The notes beneath the pieces are model-generated. The model worked only from the letters and a program-made list of their open reading frames with translations, had not been told where the DNA came from and searched no databases. Both the position numbers and the translations under genes were made by a program. A DNA stretch of 47,651 nucleotides from Bog-793 sp035625025 (GTDB lineage: Bacteria; Actinomycetota; Acidimicrobiia; Acidimicrobiales; Bog-793), in the NCBI GenBank assembly GCA_035625025.1, contig DASPQJ010000012.1, positions 1-47,651 on the forward strand, read 5' to 3'. Of the stretch, positions 17,618-25,839 are shown piece by piece; the first letter of the stretch is position 1, and the number at the start of each line of letters is the position of its first letter.

Positions 17618-19501
17618 GTGAGCAGCACCGTCGCCCACCCGAACGGACCCAAGGTTCGGACGCTGGAAAGCGTCGTCATCCGCTTCGCGGGGGACTCCGG
17701 TGACGGCATGCAGGTGACCGGGGACCGGTTCACGGCCGAGAGCGCTGTCTTCGGCAACGACCTCGCGACCCTCCCGAACTTCCCCGCGGAGATCCGCGCC
17801 CCGGCGGGGACCCTCTCCGGCGTCTCGGTCTTCCAGGTGCAGATCGCCGCCTACGACATCCTGACGCCGGGCGACGAACCGAACGTGCTCGTGGCGATGA
17901 ACCCGGCGGCGCTGGCGACGAACGTCGCCGATCTCGCCAAGGGGGGGACGCTGATCGTCAACTCCGACGCCTTCGACGAGCGCGCGCTCGAGAAAGCGGG
18001 GTACGAGACGAACCCGCTCGCCGACGGGAGCCTGGCGGGATTCCGTGTCTACGAGATCCCGATGACATCGCTCACGCTGAAGGCCTGCGAATCGAGCCGC
18101 GCCAAGCCCCGGGACGCCGAGCGGAGCAAGAACTTCTTCGCGCTGGGGATCATCTCCTGGCTGTACAACCGGCCGGTCGACTCGACGCTCGAGTGGATCG
18201 CCGCCCGCTACGGCGCCAAGCCGCTCGTCGTCGAGGCGAACACCCTGGCATTCCGGGCTGGTTACAACTTTGGCGAGACCGCCGAGCTGTTCGACTCCGC
18301 CTACGAGGTTCCCCCCTCCGAGCTCGGCCCGGGCCTGTACACGAACATCTCGGGCAACACCGCGCTCGCCTGGGGCCTGCTCGCCGCGGCGCAACTCAGC
18401 GGGCTCCGGCTCTTCCTCGGCGCCTATCCGATCACGCCGGCCTCGGAGCTTCTCCACGAGCTCGCCAAGCAGAAGCACTTCGGGACTGTCACCTTCCAGG
18501 CCGAGGACGAGATCGCCGGGGCCGGCGCGGCACTGGGCGCGTCCTTCGGCGGCTCGCTCGGCGTGACGACGACGAGCGGGCCGGGGATCGACCTCATGGC
18601 AGAGACGATCGGTCTCGCCGTCTCGCTCGAGCTGCCGCTCGTCATCGTCGACGTGCAACGCGGCGGTCCCTCGACGGGATTGCCGACGAAGACCGAGCAG
18701 TCCGACCTGTTGCTCGCGATGCACGGTCGCCACGGGGAGGCGCCGGTGCCGATCGTCGCGGCGCGGACCCCCGGGCACTGCTTCGCGGCGGCGATCGAGG
18801 CGGCGCGGATCGCCCTCAAGTACCGCACGCCGGTGTTCCTCCTTTCGGACGGGTACCTCGCCAACGGCTCCGAACCCTGGCGGGTGCCGGACCTCGCGGA
18901 CCTGCCCGCGATCGACGTCGGGTTCGCCACGACCCCGAACCACGTCGACGCCGACGGTCAGCCGTCGTTCTGGCCCTACGCCCGGGACCCGGCGACCCTC
19001 GCCCGTGACTGGGCCGTGCCGGGAACGGCGGGCCTCGAGCACCGCGTCGGCGGCATCGAGAAGGCCGACGGCTCCGGCAACGTCTCCTACGACCCCGACA
19101 ACCACGAGCGGATGGTGCAGCTGCGCGCCGCCAAGGTCGCCGGCATCGCGGCGGACATCCCGCCCGTCGAACTCGACGACCCCGACGGGGCGGAGCTCTT
19201 GGTGCTCGGTTGGGGGTCGACCTACGGGGCGGCCGCGGCGGCCGTGAAACGGGTCCGGGCGCGGGGGCTACGAGTCGCCCAGGCCCACCTCGTCCACATC
19301 AACCCGTTCCCGGCGAACCTCGGCGAGGTGCTCGGCCGCTTCCGGCGGGTCCTCATCCCGGAGAACAACCTCGGCCAGCTCGCGGGGCTCGTCCGGGCGC
19401 GTTACCTCGTCGACGCCACGGCGCTGTCCGCGATGCGCGGCACGCCCTTCCGGATCGCCGAGATCGAACGGGCGACCGTCGAGCACCTGGAGGCGATGTG
19501 A
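17618..19501 (+). CDS. korA: 2-oxoacid:ferredoxin oxidoreductase, fused gamma-alpha subunit
   Basis: KorA (627 residues) with KorB oxidatively decarboxylates a 2-oxoacid, most likely 2-oxoglutarate, to the CoA thioester while reducing ferredoxin. The N-terminal gamma domain opens RFAGDSGDGMQVTGDRF. The alpha part follows from about residue 240, with YPITPASELLHEL, a PITPAS-type signature usual for 2-oxoglutarate or pyruvate enzymes, then FQAEDEIAGAGAALGASFGG and QRGGPSTGLPTKTEQSDLL. The gamma-alpha fusion is the arrangement in actinobacterial KorAB. GTG 17618 is chosen because the conserved N-terminus follows within ~20 residues. The stop overlaps korB (GTGA). Substrate assignment is by family resemblance. 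Confidence 0.9.
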   Translation: MSSTVAHPNGPKVRTLESVVIRFAGDSGDGMQVTGDRFTAESAVFGNDLATLPNFPAEIRAPAGTLSGVSVFQVQIAAYDILTPGDEPNVLVAMNPAALATNVADLAKGGTLIVNSDAFDERALEKAGYETNPLADGSLAGFRVYEIPMTSLTLKACESSRAKPRDAERSKNFFALGIISWLYNRPVDSTLEWIAARYGAKPLVVEANTLAFRAGYNFGETAELFDSAYEVPPSELGPGLYTNISGNTALAWGLLAAAQLSGLRLFLGAYPITPASELLHELAKQKHFGTVTFQAEDEIAGAGAALGASFGGSLGVTTTSGPGIDLMAETIGLAVSLELPLVIVDVQRGGPSTGLPTKTEQSDLLLAMHGRHGEAPVPIVAARTPGHCFAAAIEAARIALKYRTPVFLLSDGYLANGSEPWRVPDLADLPAIDVGFATTPNHVDADGQPSFWPYARDPATLARDWAVPGTAGLEHRVGGIEKADGSGNVSYDPDNHERMVQLRAAKVAGIAADIPPVELDDPDGAELLVLGWGSTYGAAAAAVKRVRARGLRVAQAHLVHINPFPANLGEVLGRFRRVLIPENNLGQLAGLVRARYLVDATALSAMRGTPFRIAEIERATVEHLEAM

Positions 19502-20547
19502 GGGCGGTGGAGCGGGCGAGGACCGCGACGACGATCTCGGCAGCCGGGACGACCCGCAAGGACTGGACGAGCGACCAGGAGGTCCGGTGGTGCCCGGGCT
19601 GCGGCGACTACTCGATCCTCGCCGCGCTGCAGTTCCTCCTGCCCGAGCTCGGTGCGCGGCGCGAGAACACCGTCTTTGTCTCCGGGATCGGCTGCGCGGC
19701 GCGTTTTCCGTACTACATGAACACCTACGGCATGCACTCCATCCACGGCCGGGCGCCGGCGATCGCGACGGGACTGGCGCTCAGCCGACCGGACCTCGAC
19801 GTCTGGGTGATCTCGGGCGACGGTGACGCCCTCTCGATCGGCGGCAACCACCTCATCCACGCCCTGCGGCGCAACGTGAACTTCACGATCCTCATGTTCA
19901 ACAACGAGATCTACGGGCTGACGAAGGGCCAGTTCTCGCCGACCTCGGAAGTCGGCAAGGTGACGAAGTCGTCGCCGTTCGGGTCGCTCGACACGCCGTT
20001 CAACCCGCTCTCCGTCGCCCTCGGGGCCGAGGCGTCGTTCGTCGCGAGGACCCACGACCTCGACCGCCCGCACATGATGGAGATCTTCCGGCGCGCCTAC
20101 GAGCACGAGGGGTCGGCCTTCGTCGAGATCTACCAGAACTGCAACGTCTTCAACGACGGCGCGTTCGAGAAGGTCAACGCGAAGGACGCCCGCGCCGAGA
20201 TGCTCATCCCGCTCGAGCACGGCAAGCCGATCCGTTTCGGCGCGGAGCTCGAACACGGCGTCGTACTCCGCCCCGACGGCACCCTCGAGATCGCCGACGT
20301 CGCCGCGGTCGGCGAGGACGCCCTCCTCGTGCACGACGAGAGGCGGGAAAACCCGGGTCTCGCCTTCCTGCTCGCCCGCCTCGCCCGCGGGCCTTACGAG
20401 CCGACGCCGATCGGGGTCTTCCGGGCCGTCGACCGGCCGCACTACGGCGCCCTCCTCGACGCCCAGATCGCCGAGGTGGCGAGGCGCAAAGGACCCGGGG
20501 ATCTCGCGGCCCTCCTGCGATCCGGGACGACCTGGACCGTCGGCTGA
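19498..20547 (+). CDS. korB: 2-oxoacid:ferredoxin oxidoreductase, beta subunit
   Basis: KorB (349 residues) binds thiamine diphosphate and an iron-sulphur cluster. RWCPGCGDYSIL carries the first cluster cysteines and VSGIGCAARFPYYMN a further one. The ThDP/Mg motif runs from SGDGDALSIGGNHLIHALRR to MFNNEIYGLTKGQ. There is no ferredoxin-type 2[4Fe-4S] domain, so external ferredoxin must carry the electrons. GTG 19498 is coupled to the korA stop. Together with korA it suggests a TCA cycle that uses, or can use, KorAB instead of or beside 2-oxoglutarate dehydrogenase, as described for mycobacteria. Confidence 0.92.
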   Translation: MRAVERARTATTISAAGTTRKDWTSDQEVRWCPGCGDYSILAALQFLLPELGARRENTVFVSGIGCAARFPYYMNTYGMHSIHGRAPAIATGLALSRPDLDVWVISGDGDALSIGGNHLIHALRRNVNFTILMFNNEIYGLTKGQFSPTSEVGKVTKSSPFGSLDTPFNPLSVALGAEASFVARTHDLDRPHMMEIFRRAYEHEGSAFVEIYQNCNVFNDGAFEKVNAKDARAEMLIPLEHGKPIRFGAELEHGVVLRPDGTLEIADVAAVGEDALLVHDERRENPGLAFLLARLARGPYEPTPIGVFRAVDRPHYGALLDAQIAEVARRKGPGDLAALLRSGTTWTVG

Positions 20548-20554
20548 AGGGCGC

Positions 20555-20564
20555 GAGACGTCTC
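20555..20564. terminator. 10-bp palindrome between convergent korB and the DUF1015 gene
   Basis: GAGACGTCTC is a perfect palindrome lying between the korB stop (20547) and the minus-strand DUF1015 stop (20563-20565). With only 15 bp between the two genes it is the only candidate for a bidirectional transcription stop. As a hairpin it is poor, because it has no loop bases. Confidence 0.25.
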
Positions 20565-21771
20565 AGCGGTCGAGCGGGCGGAAGACGAAGCCGGTGCGGG
20601 GTTTCGGGAAGAAGTACGTCGATTTCGGCGGCATCCGGACGCCGGCACGCACCGCTCCGGCGAGCTGGGCGGCCGTCGGCGGCCGGACGAGCACGGCGGC
20701 CTGGGCGCGACCGGCGCGCACGGCGGCCCGGGCGCGGTCGGCGTCGTGCTGATAGGCGATGCCGTGGCGCGGGAGGCGAGCGAGGAACTCGTCGACGAGG
20801 CCCGAGTCGGGTTCGGCAGCTCGGACCGGCCCTTCCGTCGTGGACAGGAGCAACCATGTCCCCTCCGCGGTGACGAGCGCCGGCGCGGAGCGAGCCGCCA
20901 TCGCGTCGCCGAGCGCGACGGCGTCGTCCGCAGCCGGCTCGAGCCGGAAGGCCCGCCCGAACTCTCCGGGCAGATCGAAGCCCTCGGGCAGGCCGGTGAC
21001 GAGCCGGTGGATGGCGCTTGCGCCGAGCTCGTCCGGCGCGAGCTCGGCGACGAAGGCCATGAGGAAGTCGTGATCGCCGGGTGCGTCGGTCCGGGCGCGG
21101 CACTCGGCGCGATAGCGCATCGCCGTCTCGTGGCGGTGGTGACCGTCGGCGATGACGACCGGGGCGGGGGCGATGAGCGCGGCGAGGGCGCGGATCGCGG
21201 ATTCGTCGGCGATGGGCCACATCTCGTGGGTCGTCTCCTCGTCGTCCGTCGTCTGGACGTGGTCGCTGGCCGTCGCCGTCGCCGCGGCGCAGGCCGCCGT
21301 CAGTCCCGGGGCGAGCGACAGTCCCCAGATCGGCGAGGAGTTGACCCGGCAGGCGCGCAGGAGTCGGAGGCGGTCCCGGCCCGGCGCCGCCATCGTCTGT
21401 TCGTGGGGCACGACGGCGCCGCCCGAGGGCTCGAGCCCGAGCGCGCCGATGACCCCCGTGGTCGTGCGCGGTCGCCCGGCGTCGTCGCGGAAGCCCATCT
21501 TGTAGACATAGAGCGCGGGAGACGGGTCGCGGGCGAGTACCCCTTCGGCCTGCCAGGCCGCAAGCAGCGCCGCGGCGGCCTCGTAGCGGTCGAGGCCCCG
21601 GTCCGGGTCCGCGACGGGGAGCTCGACCCGGATCGAGTTGTAGGGGCTGCGGGCGACGAGCCGTGCCCTCTCGTCGGCGTCGACGACGTCGTAGGGCGGC
21701 GCGACGACGTCCGCGAGCGGCGCGAGCGCGCTGTTGTAGCGCAGGGCCCGAAAAGGTTGGAAACGCGGCAC
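20563..21771 (-). CDS. DUF1015 family protein
   Basis: A 402-residue member of DUF1015, a widespread family of unknown function. The hallmarks are all present: FQPFRALRYN at the N-terminus, VVAPPYDVVD, SPYNSIRVELP, the central VIADGHHRHETAMRYR (His-rich, possibly catalytic or metal-binding) and the end MPPKSTYFFPKPRTGFVFRPL. GTG 21771 is preferred over the upstream ATG 21789 because relatives begin with a short MPRF-type sequence and a TACGCC hexamer ends 6 nt before the GTG. It sits on the minus strand facing korB, and divergently from the HAD phosphatase, which is a frequent DUF1015 neighbour in actinobacteria. Confidence 0.9.
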   Translation of the reverse strand: MPRFQPFRALRYNSALAPLADVVAPPYDVVDADERARLVARSPYNSIRVELPVADPDRGLDRYEAAAALLAAWQAEGVLARDPSPALYVYKMGFRDDAGRPRTTTGVIGALGLEPSGGAVVPHEQTMAAPGRDRLRLLRACRVNSSPIWGLSLAPGLTAACAAATATASDHVQTTDDEETTHEMWPIADESAIRALAALIAPAPVVIADGHHRHETAMRYRAECRARTDAPGDHDFLMAFVAELAPDELGASAIHRLVTGLPEGFDLPGEFGRAFRLEPAADDAVALGDAMAARSAPALVTAEGTWLLLSTTEGPVRAAEPDSGLVDEFLARLPRHGIAYQHDADRARAAVRAGRAQAAVLVRPPTAAQLAGAVRAGVRMPPKSTYFFPKPRTGFVFRPLDR

Positions 21772-21777
21772 GCCTCC

Positions 21778-21783
21778 GGCGTA
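21778..21783 (-). promoter_or_regulatory. -10 hexamer TACGCC, leaderless start of the DUF1015 gene
   Basis: Read on the minus strand, TACGCC is followed by 6 nt (GGAGGC) and GTG 21771. The GGAGG directly abuts the start codon, too close to act as a Shine-Dalgarno site, so a leaderless reading is preferred. Confidence 0.4.
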
Positions 21784-21832
21784 GCACATCGCGCCGGCGT
21801 GCCCTTCTCGGCCCGGCGGCGACGATGAGAAG

Positions 21833-22648
21833 ATGACGGCCGTGCCCGCGCCCCTGTCGATCCTCGTCGACCTCGACGGCGTCGTGTGGCGGGCGGAGGA
21901 GCCGGTCGCCGGCGCCGCGACCGCTTTGGCGCGTCTTGTCGACGACGGCCATCGCGTCGCCTACTTCACGAACAACTCCTTCCCGACGGTCGCCGCCAAT
22001 CTCGGAAAGCTCGCCCAGATGGGCGTGGCGACGACCGCGGATCTCGTCCTCAGCTCGGCGCAGGCCGCGGGGATGCTCGGCGCCCCGGGCGAGAGGGCGC
22101 TCGTCGTCGGGGGCCTGGGGATCGTCGAGGCGCTCGAAGCGCGCGGTCTCGTCGCCGTGGTCTGCGAGGGACCGGGCGCGAGCGCCGGGTTCGACTTGGT
22201 CGTCGTCGGGATCGACCCGGCCTTCGACTACGGCCGGCTCGCCCGGGCGATGACCGCCGTCGGGGCCGGGGCGCGCCTCGTCGGGACGAACGCCGACGCG
22301 ACCTGGCCGACCCCGTCGGGGGAGCTGCCCGGGGGCGGCGCGATCCTCGCCGCCGTCGCCGCGGCGAGCGGTACCGACCCGGTCGTGGCGGGCAAGCCGC
22401 ACGAACCGGCGGCGCAGCTCGTGCGGAGCCGCCTCGGGGCTGTCGACCTCATGATCGGCGATCGGCTCTCGACCGACGGGGCCTTCGCCCGTCGGTTGGG
22501 GGCGCGCTTCGGTCTCGTGCTCTCCGGTGTCACGCCGGCCGACCACGGTCCGATCGATCCGCCGCCGGCCCGGGAGGCAGAGGATCTCGCGCATCTCGTC
22601 GACGACCTGATCGAAAGGAGGTTCGAGCCGCGCCGTTTCCCGAAGTGA
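21833..22648 (+). CDS. HAD-IIA family sugar-phosphate phosphatase (NagD-like)
   Basis: A 271-residue haloacid dehalogenase-type hydrolase of the NagD/HAD-IIA group. Motif I is LVDLDGVVWR with the nucleophile and acid/base Asp pair, motif II is YFTNNSFPT, the lysine of motif III is in VAGKPHEPA, and motif IV is MIGDRLSTDGAFA. The GAGARLVGTNADATWPT cap region is typical. Orthologues lie beside nadK in M. tuberculosis (Rv1692, reported as a glycerol-3-phosphate phosphatase), so lipid glycerol-phosphate recycling is a plausible role. ATG 21833 has no Shine-Dalgarno; a weak GACGAT hexamer ends 6 nt before it. Confidence 0.88.
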   Translation: MTAVPAPLSILVDLDGVVWRAEEPVAGAATALARLVDDGHRVAYFTNNSFPTVAANLGKLAQMGVATTADLVLSSAQAAGMLGAPGERALVVGGLGIVEALEARGLVAVVCEGPGASAGFDLVVVGIDPAFDYGRLARAMTAVGAGARLVGTNADATWPTPSGELPGGGAILAAVAAASGTDPVVAGKPHEPAAQLVRSRLGAVDLMIGDRLSTDGAFARRLGARFGLVLSGVTPADHGPIDPPPAREAEDLAHLVDDLIERRFEPRRFPK

Positions 22649-22655
22649 CCGACGG

Positions 22656-22661
22656 TACGCT
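22656..22661 (+). promoter_or_regulatory. -10 hexamer TACGCT, leaderless start
   Basis: TACGCT ends 6 nt before ATG 22668. The same hexamer and spacing occur before the DUF512 gene at 39349. Confidence 0.5.
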
Positions 22662-22667
22662 CGGAGC

Positions 22668-23171
22668 ATGGAATCAGACACGGGCGGTAGGGAGTCACTG
22701 AAGGACAGCGTCCGGCGCTGTCTCGAGTCGACGGTCTCGCTCTCGAAGATGAGCCGGCCCGAGCTGGAAAGGATCGTCGGCGATCTGCTGCGGGGCGAAG
22801 GCAAGAGCAGGGAACGGGTCGAGGAGCTCCTCGAGGAGCTGCGCGCTCGCTCGAAGCGGGGCGTCGACCGGCTCGCCGAGCTCATCCGCTCCGAGGTCCG
22901 CCGGGAGTTCGACTCGGTCTCCTCGCTCCACCGCGACGAGATAGCCGAGTTCTTCGAGCGGCTGATCGCGCTCGTCGGCGAGTACTTCGGTCCGAACCGG
23001 GTGCGCCACGCGGGACCTGCGGCGGCGCGCCCCGCGGCCGCGAAGCGCGCCGCCAAGAAAACCGCGGGGAAGGCCGCCCCGGCCAAGAAGGCTGCGCCGC
23101 GCCAGGCGGCCGCCAAGAAGGCGGCCGCCAAGAAGACTGCCGCCAAGAAGGCGGCCGTCGAGCAGGCTTGA
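22668..23171 (+). CDS. coiled-coil protein with an Ala/Lys-rich tail
   Basis: A 167-residue protein. Residues 10-105 are amphipathic helix (LESTVSLSKMSRPELERIV, then EELLEELRARSKRGVDRLAE and FERLIALVGEYFG), with a phasin-like or polyhydroxyalkanoate-granule-like look. Residues 118-165 are a tandem AAKK/AAAKK tail resembling histone H1 and the mycobacterial HupB tail, which usually binds DNA or other polyanions. It occupies the slot between the HAD phosphatase and nadK where M. tuberculosis has a short protein and tlyA. Nucleoid or granule association is an inference from composition. It is probably transcribed as its own leaderless unit. Confidence 0.8.
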   Translation: MESDTGGRESLKDSVRRCLESTVSLSKMSRPELERIVGDLLRGEGKSRERVEELLEELRARSKRGVDRLAELIRSEVRREFDSVSSLHRDEIAEFFERLIALVGEYFGPNRVRHAGPAAARPAAAKRAAKKTAGKAAPAKKAAPRQAAAKKAAAKKTAAKKAAVEQA

Positions 23172-23250
23172 GCTGGCGACCCGTCGTCGGCCGATAGATC
23201 CCGAGACACGACTCCGGGACGGCCCGTTCGGGTTCGACTAGGCGGTGCGC

Positions 23251-23256
23251 TACCGT
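23251..23256 (+). promoter_or_regulatory. -10 hexamer TACCGT upstream of nadK
   Basis: TACCGT would start transcription near 23263, giving a leader of about 45 nt before ATG 23309. The leader carries GCGAGGA (23296-23302) as Shine-Dalgarno, so nadK is a leadered gene. Confidence 0.4.
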
Positions 23257-23308
23257 GCGCCTGGATGGGGCGTTGTCGTGAGGGGCGTCCTGGGGCGAGG
23301 ATGACACC

Positions 23309-24163
23309 ATGGAAAACGTTCCGGCGCCGCCCGCTGCCCGCCACGTAGCGTTCGTCGTCCACCCGGACCGGCGGGAGGCGGCGGATCTGGCGGTCCAGGC
23401 CCGAAAGTGGTGGGAGGGCCGGGGCTACGCGGTCGTCGACCTCGGCGAGAACGAACAAGAGGACGGGACCGCGGCGGGCCCGTGCGAGTTCGCCGTCAGT
23501 CTCGGCGGCGACGGGACGATGCTGCGGACCGTCCAGTTCGCCGTGGGAAGGGGCATCCCGGTCCTCGGCGTGAATCTCGGAAGTCTCGGCTATCTCGCCC
23601 AGGTCGAACCCGGGGGCATGGAGACGGCGTTCGGCCGGCTCGTCGCGGGCGACTACGAGATCGAGGAGCGGATGGTCCTCGCGGTCCGGGTCCGGCGACC
23701 TGTTGGCCGGGACGTGACGGCGATCGGGCTGAACGAGGCCGGGGTCTTGAAGACGGTGCCGGGGCGCACGATCCGGCTCGACGTCGCCGTCGCCGGCCAC
23801 CCCTTCCTCAGCTACGTCGTCGACGGGATCGTCGTCGCGACCCCGACCGGCTCGACCGGTTACAACCTGTCGTTGCGCGGACCGATCGTCTCGCCCCGGT
23901 TGCGGTTGCTCATCGTCACGCCGATCTCGCCCCACATGCTCTTCGACCGGCCGCTCGTCCTCGACCCCGCCGAGGTCGTGCGGATCGAGCCTCGGGACGG
24001 GCCCCCCGCCGTCCTCGTCGTCGACGGCTCGAACGTGGTCCCCGTCGGCCTCGGCGAGACGGTGGATGTCTCCGCCGGCGGCCAGCCGGCGCGCATCGTG
24101 CGGTTCGAGCCGGACCGCTTCCACGCCATCCTCGCCGCCAAGTTCGGGCTCGGGACGCGCTGA
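23309..24163 (+). CDS. nadK: NAD kinase
   Basis: NadK (284 residues) phosphorylates NAD to NADP in the cytoplasm. The GGDGT motif is at residues 66-70 with VSLGGDGTMLR, followed by VLGVNLGSLGYLAQV, the NE motif in GLNEAGVL, and ATPTGSTGYNLS with the glycine-rich loop. The usual AYSLSAGGP sequence is YNLSLRGP here, a mild variant. ATG 23309 is supported by a Shine-Dalgarno-like GCGAGGA. recN follows 8 nt after the stop, the same order as in M. tuberculosis (Rv1695-Rv1696); tlyA, which usually precedes nadK, is absent. Confidence 0.95.
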   Translation: MENVPAPPAARHVAFVVHPDRREAADLAVQARKWWEGRGYAVVDLGENEQEDGTAAGPCEFAVSLGGDGTMLRTVQFAVGRGIPVLGVNLGSLGYLAQVEPGGMETAFGRLVAGDYEIEERMVLAVRVRRPVGRDVTAIGLNEAGVLKTVPGRTIRLDVAVAGHPFLSYVVDGIVVATPTGSTGYNLSLRGPIVSPRLRLLIVTPISPHMLFDRPLVLDPAEVVRIEPRDGPPAVLVVDGSNVVPVGLGETVDVSAGGQPARIVRFEPDRFHAILAAKFGLGTR

Positions 24164-24171
24164 TCGCGGCC

Positions 24172-25767
24172 GTGCTCGGCGAACTGCGGGTCCGCGAGCT
24201 CGGGGTGATCGAGGACGTCGACATCGTCTTTCGCCCCGGCCTGACGGCGATCACCGGGGAGACCGGCGCCGGCAAGACGCTCGTCGTCGAGGCTCTGGAG
24301 TTGCTCGTCGGCGGGCGGGGCGACGCCTCGCTGGTGCGCACCGGCGCCGAGGAGACGACGATCGAAGGTCGATTCGTCGCCGACGACGAGGAGATCGTTT
24401 TCTCCCGGGTGATCCCGCGCCACGGTCGTTCCCGGGCGGCGATCAACGGGCAAATGGCGCCGCTCGCCGCGCTCGAGGAAGCCGGCCGCGATCTCGTCGA
24501 CCTCTACGGTCAGCACGCCCACCAGTCCCTCCTGCGGCCGGCGGTCCAACGCCAGGCGCTCGACCAGTTCGCGGGGGCCGAGCTCGGGCCCGTGCGAGAG
24601 CTGCGCCAGGCGATCGCGGCCTGCGACGCGGAGCTCGCCTCCCTCGGCGGCGACGAACGGCAACGCCGTCGCGAGTTCGACCTGTTGCGCTTCGAGGCCG
24701 ACGAGATCGCCGCGGCGGCGATCGTCTCGGCCGACGAGGACGAACGGCTCGGCGGCGAGGAGGAAACCCTGCGGGAGGCGGCGGCCTTGCGCGAAGCCGT
24801 GACGCTCGCCCATGCGACCCTCGAGGGCGGCGCCGGGCCGGGGGTGCTCGCCGATCTCGGCGGGGCGCTGGAGGCGTTGGCGCGCCACGACCTTTTGGGC
24901 GCCTACGCCTCCCGGTTGCGCGGGCTTCTCGCCGAGCTCGCCGATTTCTCTTCGGACCTGCGCCGGGGGGCCGAGTCCTTCGAGGAGGACCCCCAGCGGC
25001 TCGAGGAGGTGCGGGGGCGACGTCAACTCCTGCGCAACCTCGTCCGCAAGCACGGCGACGAGCTCGTCGACGTGCTTGCCGCGGCGGAGCGCATCGCGGC
25101 GCGGCTAACCGAGATCGAGGAAACCGACGCCCGGCGGGCCGAGGTCGAGGCGCGACGGGCGGGCGGGCGCGACGAACTCGCCGTCGCCGAGGGCCGCGTC
25201 GGCGATGCCCGCCGAGCCGCCGCGCCCCGGCTCGCCCAGACCGTCGAGAAGCACCTCCACAGCCTGGGACTGCGACGGGCGAAACTCGCTGTCGTCGTGC
25301 CCGCCGCGGGGATCGGCGACGAGGTCGAGTTCCTCCTCGTCGCCAACCCCGGTGAGGCCGCGCTGCCGCTCGCCAAGGTCGCCTCCGGCGGCGAACTCGC
25401 CCGGGCGATGCTCGCGCTGCGACTCGTCCTCACCTCGATGCCGCCGACGCTCGTCTTCGACGAGGTCGACGCCGGGATCGGCGGCGAAGCGGCGCTTTCT
25501 GTCGGCGCCGCGCTGGCCGAGCTCGGTGCTGACCACCAGGTGCTCGTCGTCACGCACCTCGCCCAGATCGCGGCGTGCGCCGACCACCACCTCGTCGTGG
25601 AGAAAAGAGAGGAGGGCGCGCGCACGATCGCCCGGGTGCGTCCCGTCGCTGGCCACGAACGCGTCGTGGAGCTGTCGCGGATGCTCTCGGGTCACCCGGA
25701 GAGCGAGGTCGCCCGGGAACATGCCGCGGAACTGCTGGAAAAAGTGGGGGCGCGCCGGCCGTCGTGA
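24172..25767 (+). CDS. recN: DNA repair protein RecN
   Basis: RecN (531 residues) is an SMC-like ATPase that acts early in double-strand break repair. It opens LGELRVRELGVIEDVDI, has Walker A at residues 29-36 (GETGAGKT), YGQHAHQSLL of the family, a long coiled-coil middle, then the ABC signature KVASGGELARAMLALRL and Walker B LVFDEVDAGIGGEAA with the D-loop. It is slightly shorter than E. coli RecN (553). The start is GTG 24172; a CTG at 24160 overlapping the nadK stop is a less likely alternative. No clear ribosome-binding site is seen, so coupling to nadK is likely. Confidence 0.94.
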   Translation: MLGELRVRELGVIEDVDIVFRPGLTAITGETGAGKTLVVEALELLVGGRGDASLVRTGAEETTIEGRFVADDEEIVFSRVIPRHGRSRAAINGQMAPLAALEEAGRDLVDLYGQHAHQSLLRPAVQRQALDQFAGAELGPVRELRQAIAACDAELASLGGDERQRRREFDLLRFEADEIAAAAIVSADEDERLGGEEETLREAAALREAVTLAHATLEGGAGPGVLADLGGALEALARHDLLGAYASRLRGLLAELADFSSDLRRGAESFEEDPQRLEEVRGRRQLLRNLVRKHGDELVDVLAAAERIAARLTEIEETDARRAEVEARRAGGRDELAVAEGRVGDARRAAAPRLAQTVEKHLHSLGLRRAKLAVVVPAAGIGDEVEFLLVANPGEAALPLAKVASGGELARAMLALRLVLTSMPPTLVFDEVDAGIGGEAALSVGAALAELGADHQVLVVTHLAQIAACADHHLVVEKREEGARTIARVRPVAGHERVVELSRMLSGHPESEVAREHAAELLEKVGARRPS

Positions 25768-25807
25768 GTGATTCCGCCCGGTCCGCGTCGGAGCGACGCG
25801 CGACCTG

Positions 25808-25813
25808 TAGCGT
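25808..25813 (+). promoter_or_regulatory. -10 hexamer TAGCGT upstream of pyrG
   Basis: TAGCGT would start a transcript near 25820, leaving about 20 nt before GTG 25840. This leader contains GGAGGG (25830-25835), a good Shine-Dalgarno, so pyrG is leadered even though it uses the same -10 word. Confidence 0.5.
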
Positions 25814-25839
25814 TGCTGTGGCCAGAAGCGGAGGGTGAC

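Noticed and set aside
23265..23348. 27-codon frame starting 8 nt after TACCGT upstream of nadK
   Set aside because: It overlaps the nadK start out of frame and has no notable content; nadK has its own Shine-Dalgarno-like site.
20204..24124. 1306-codon minus-strand open frame
   Set aside because: Crosses korB, DUF1015, the HAD phosphatase and nadK in the wrong frame; low-complexity Arg/Gly translation.
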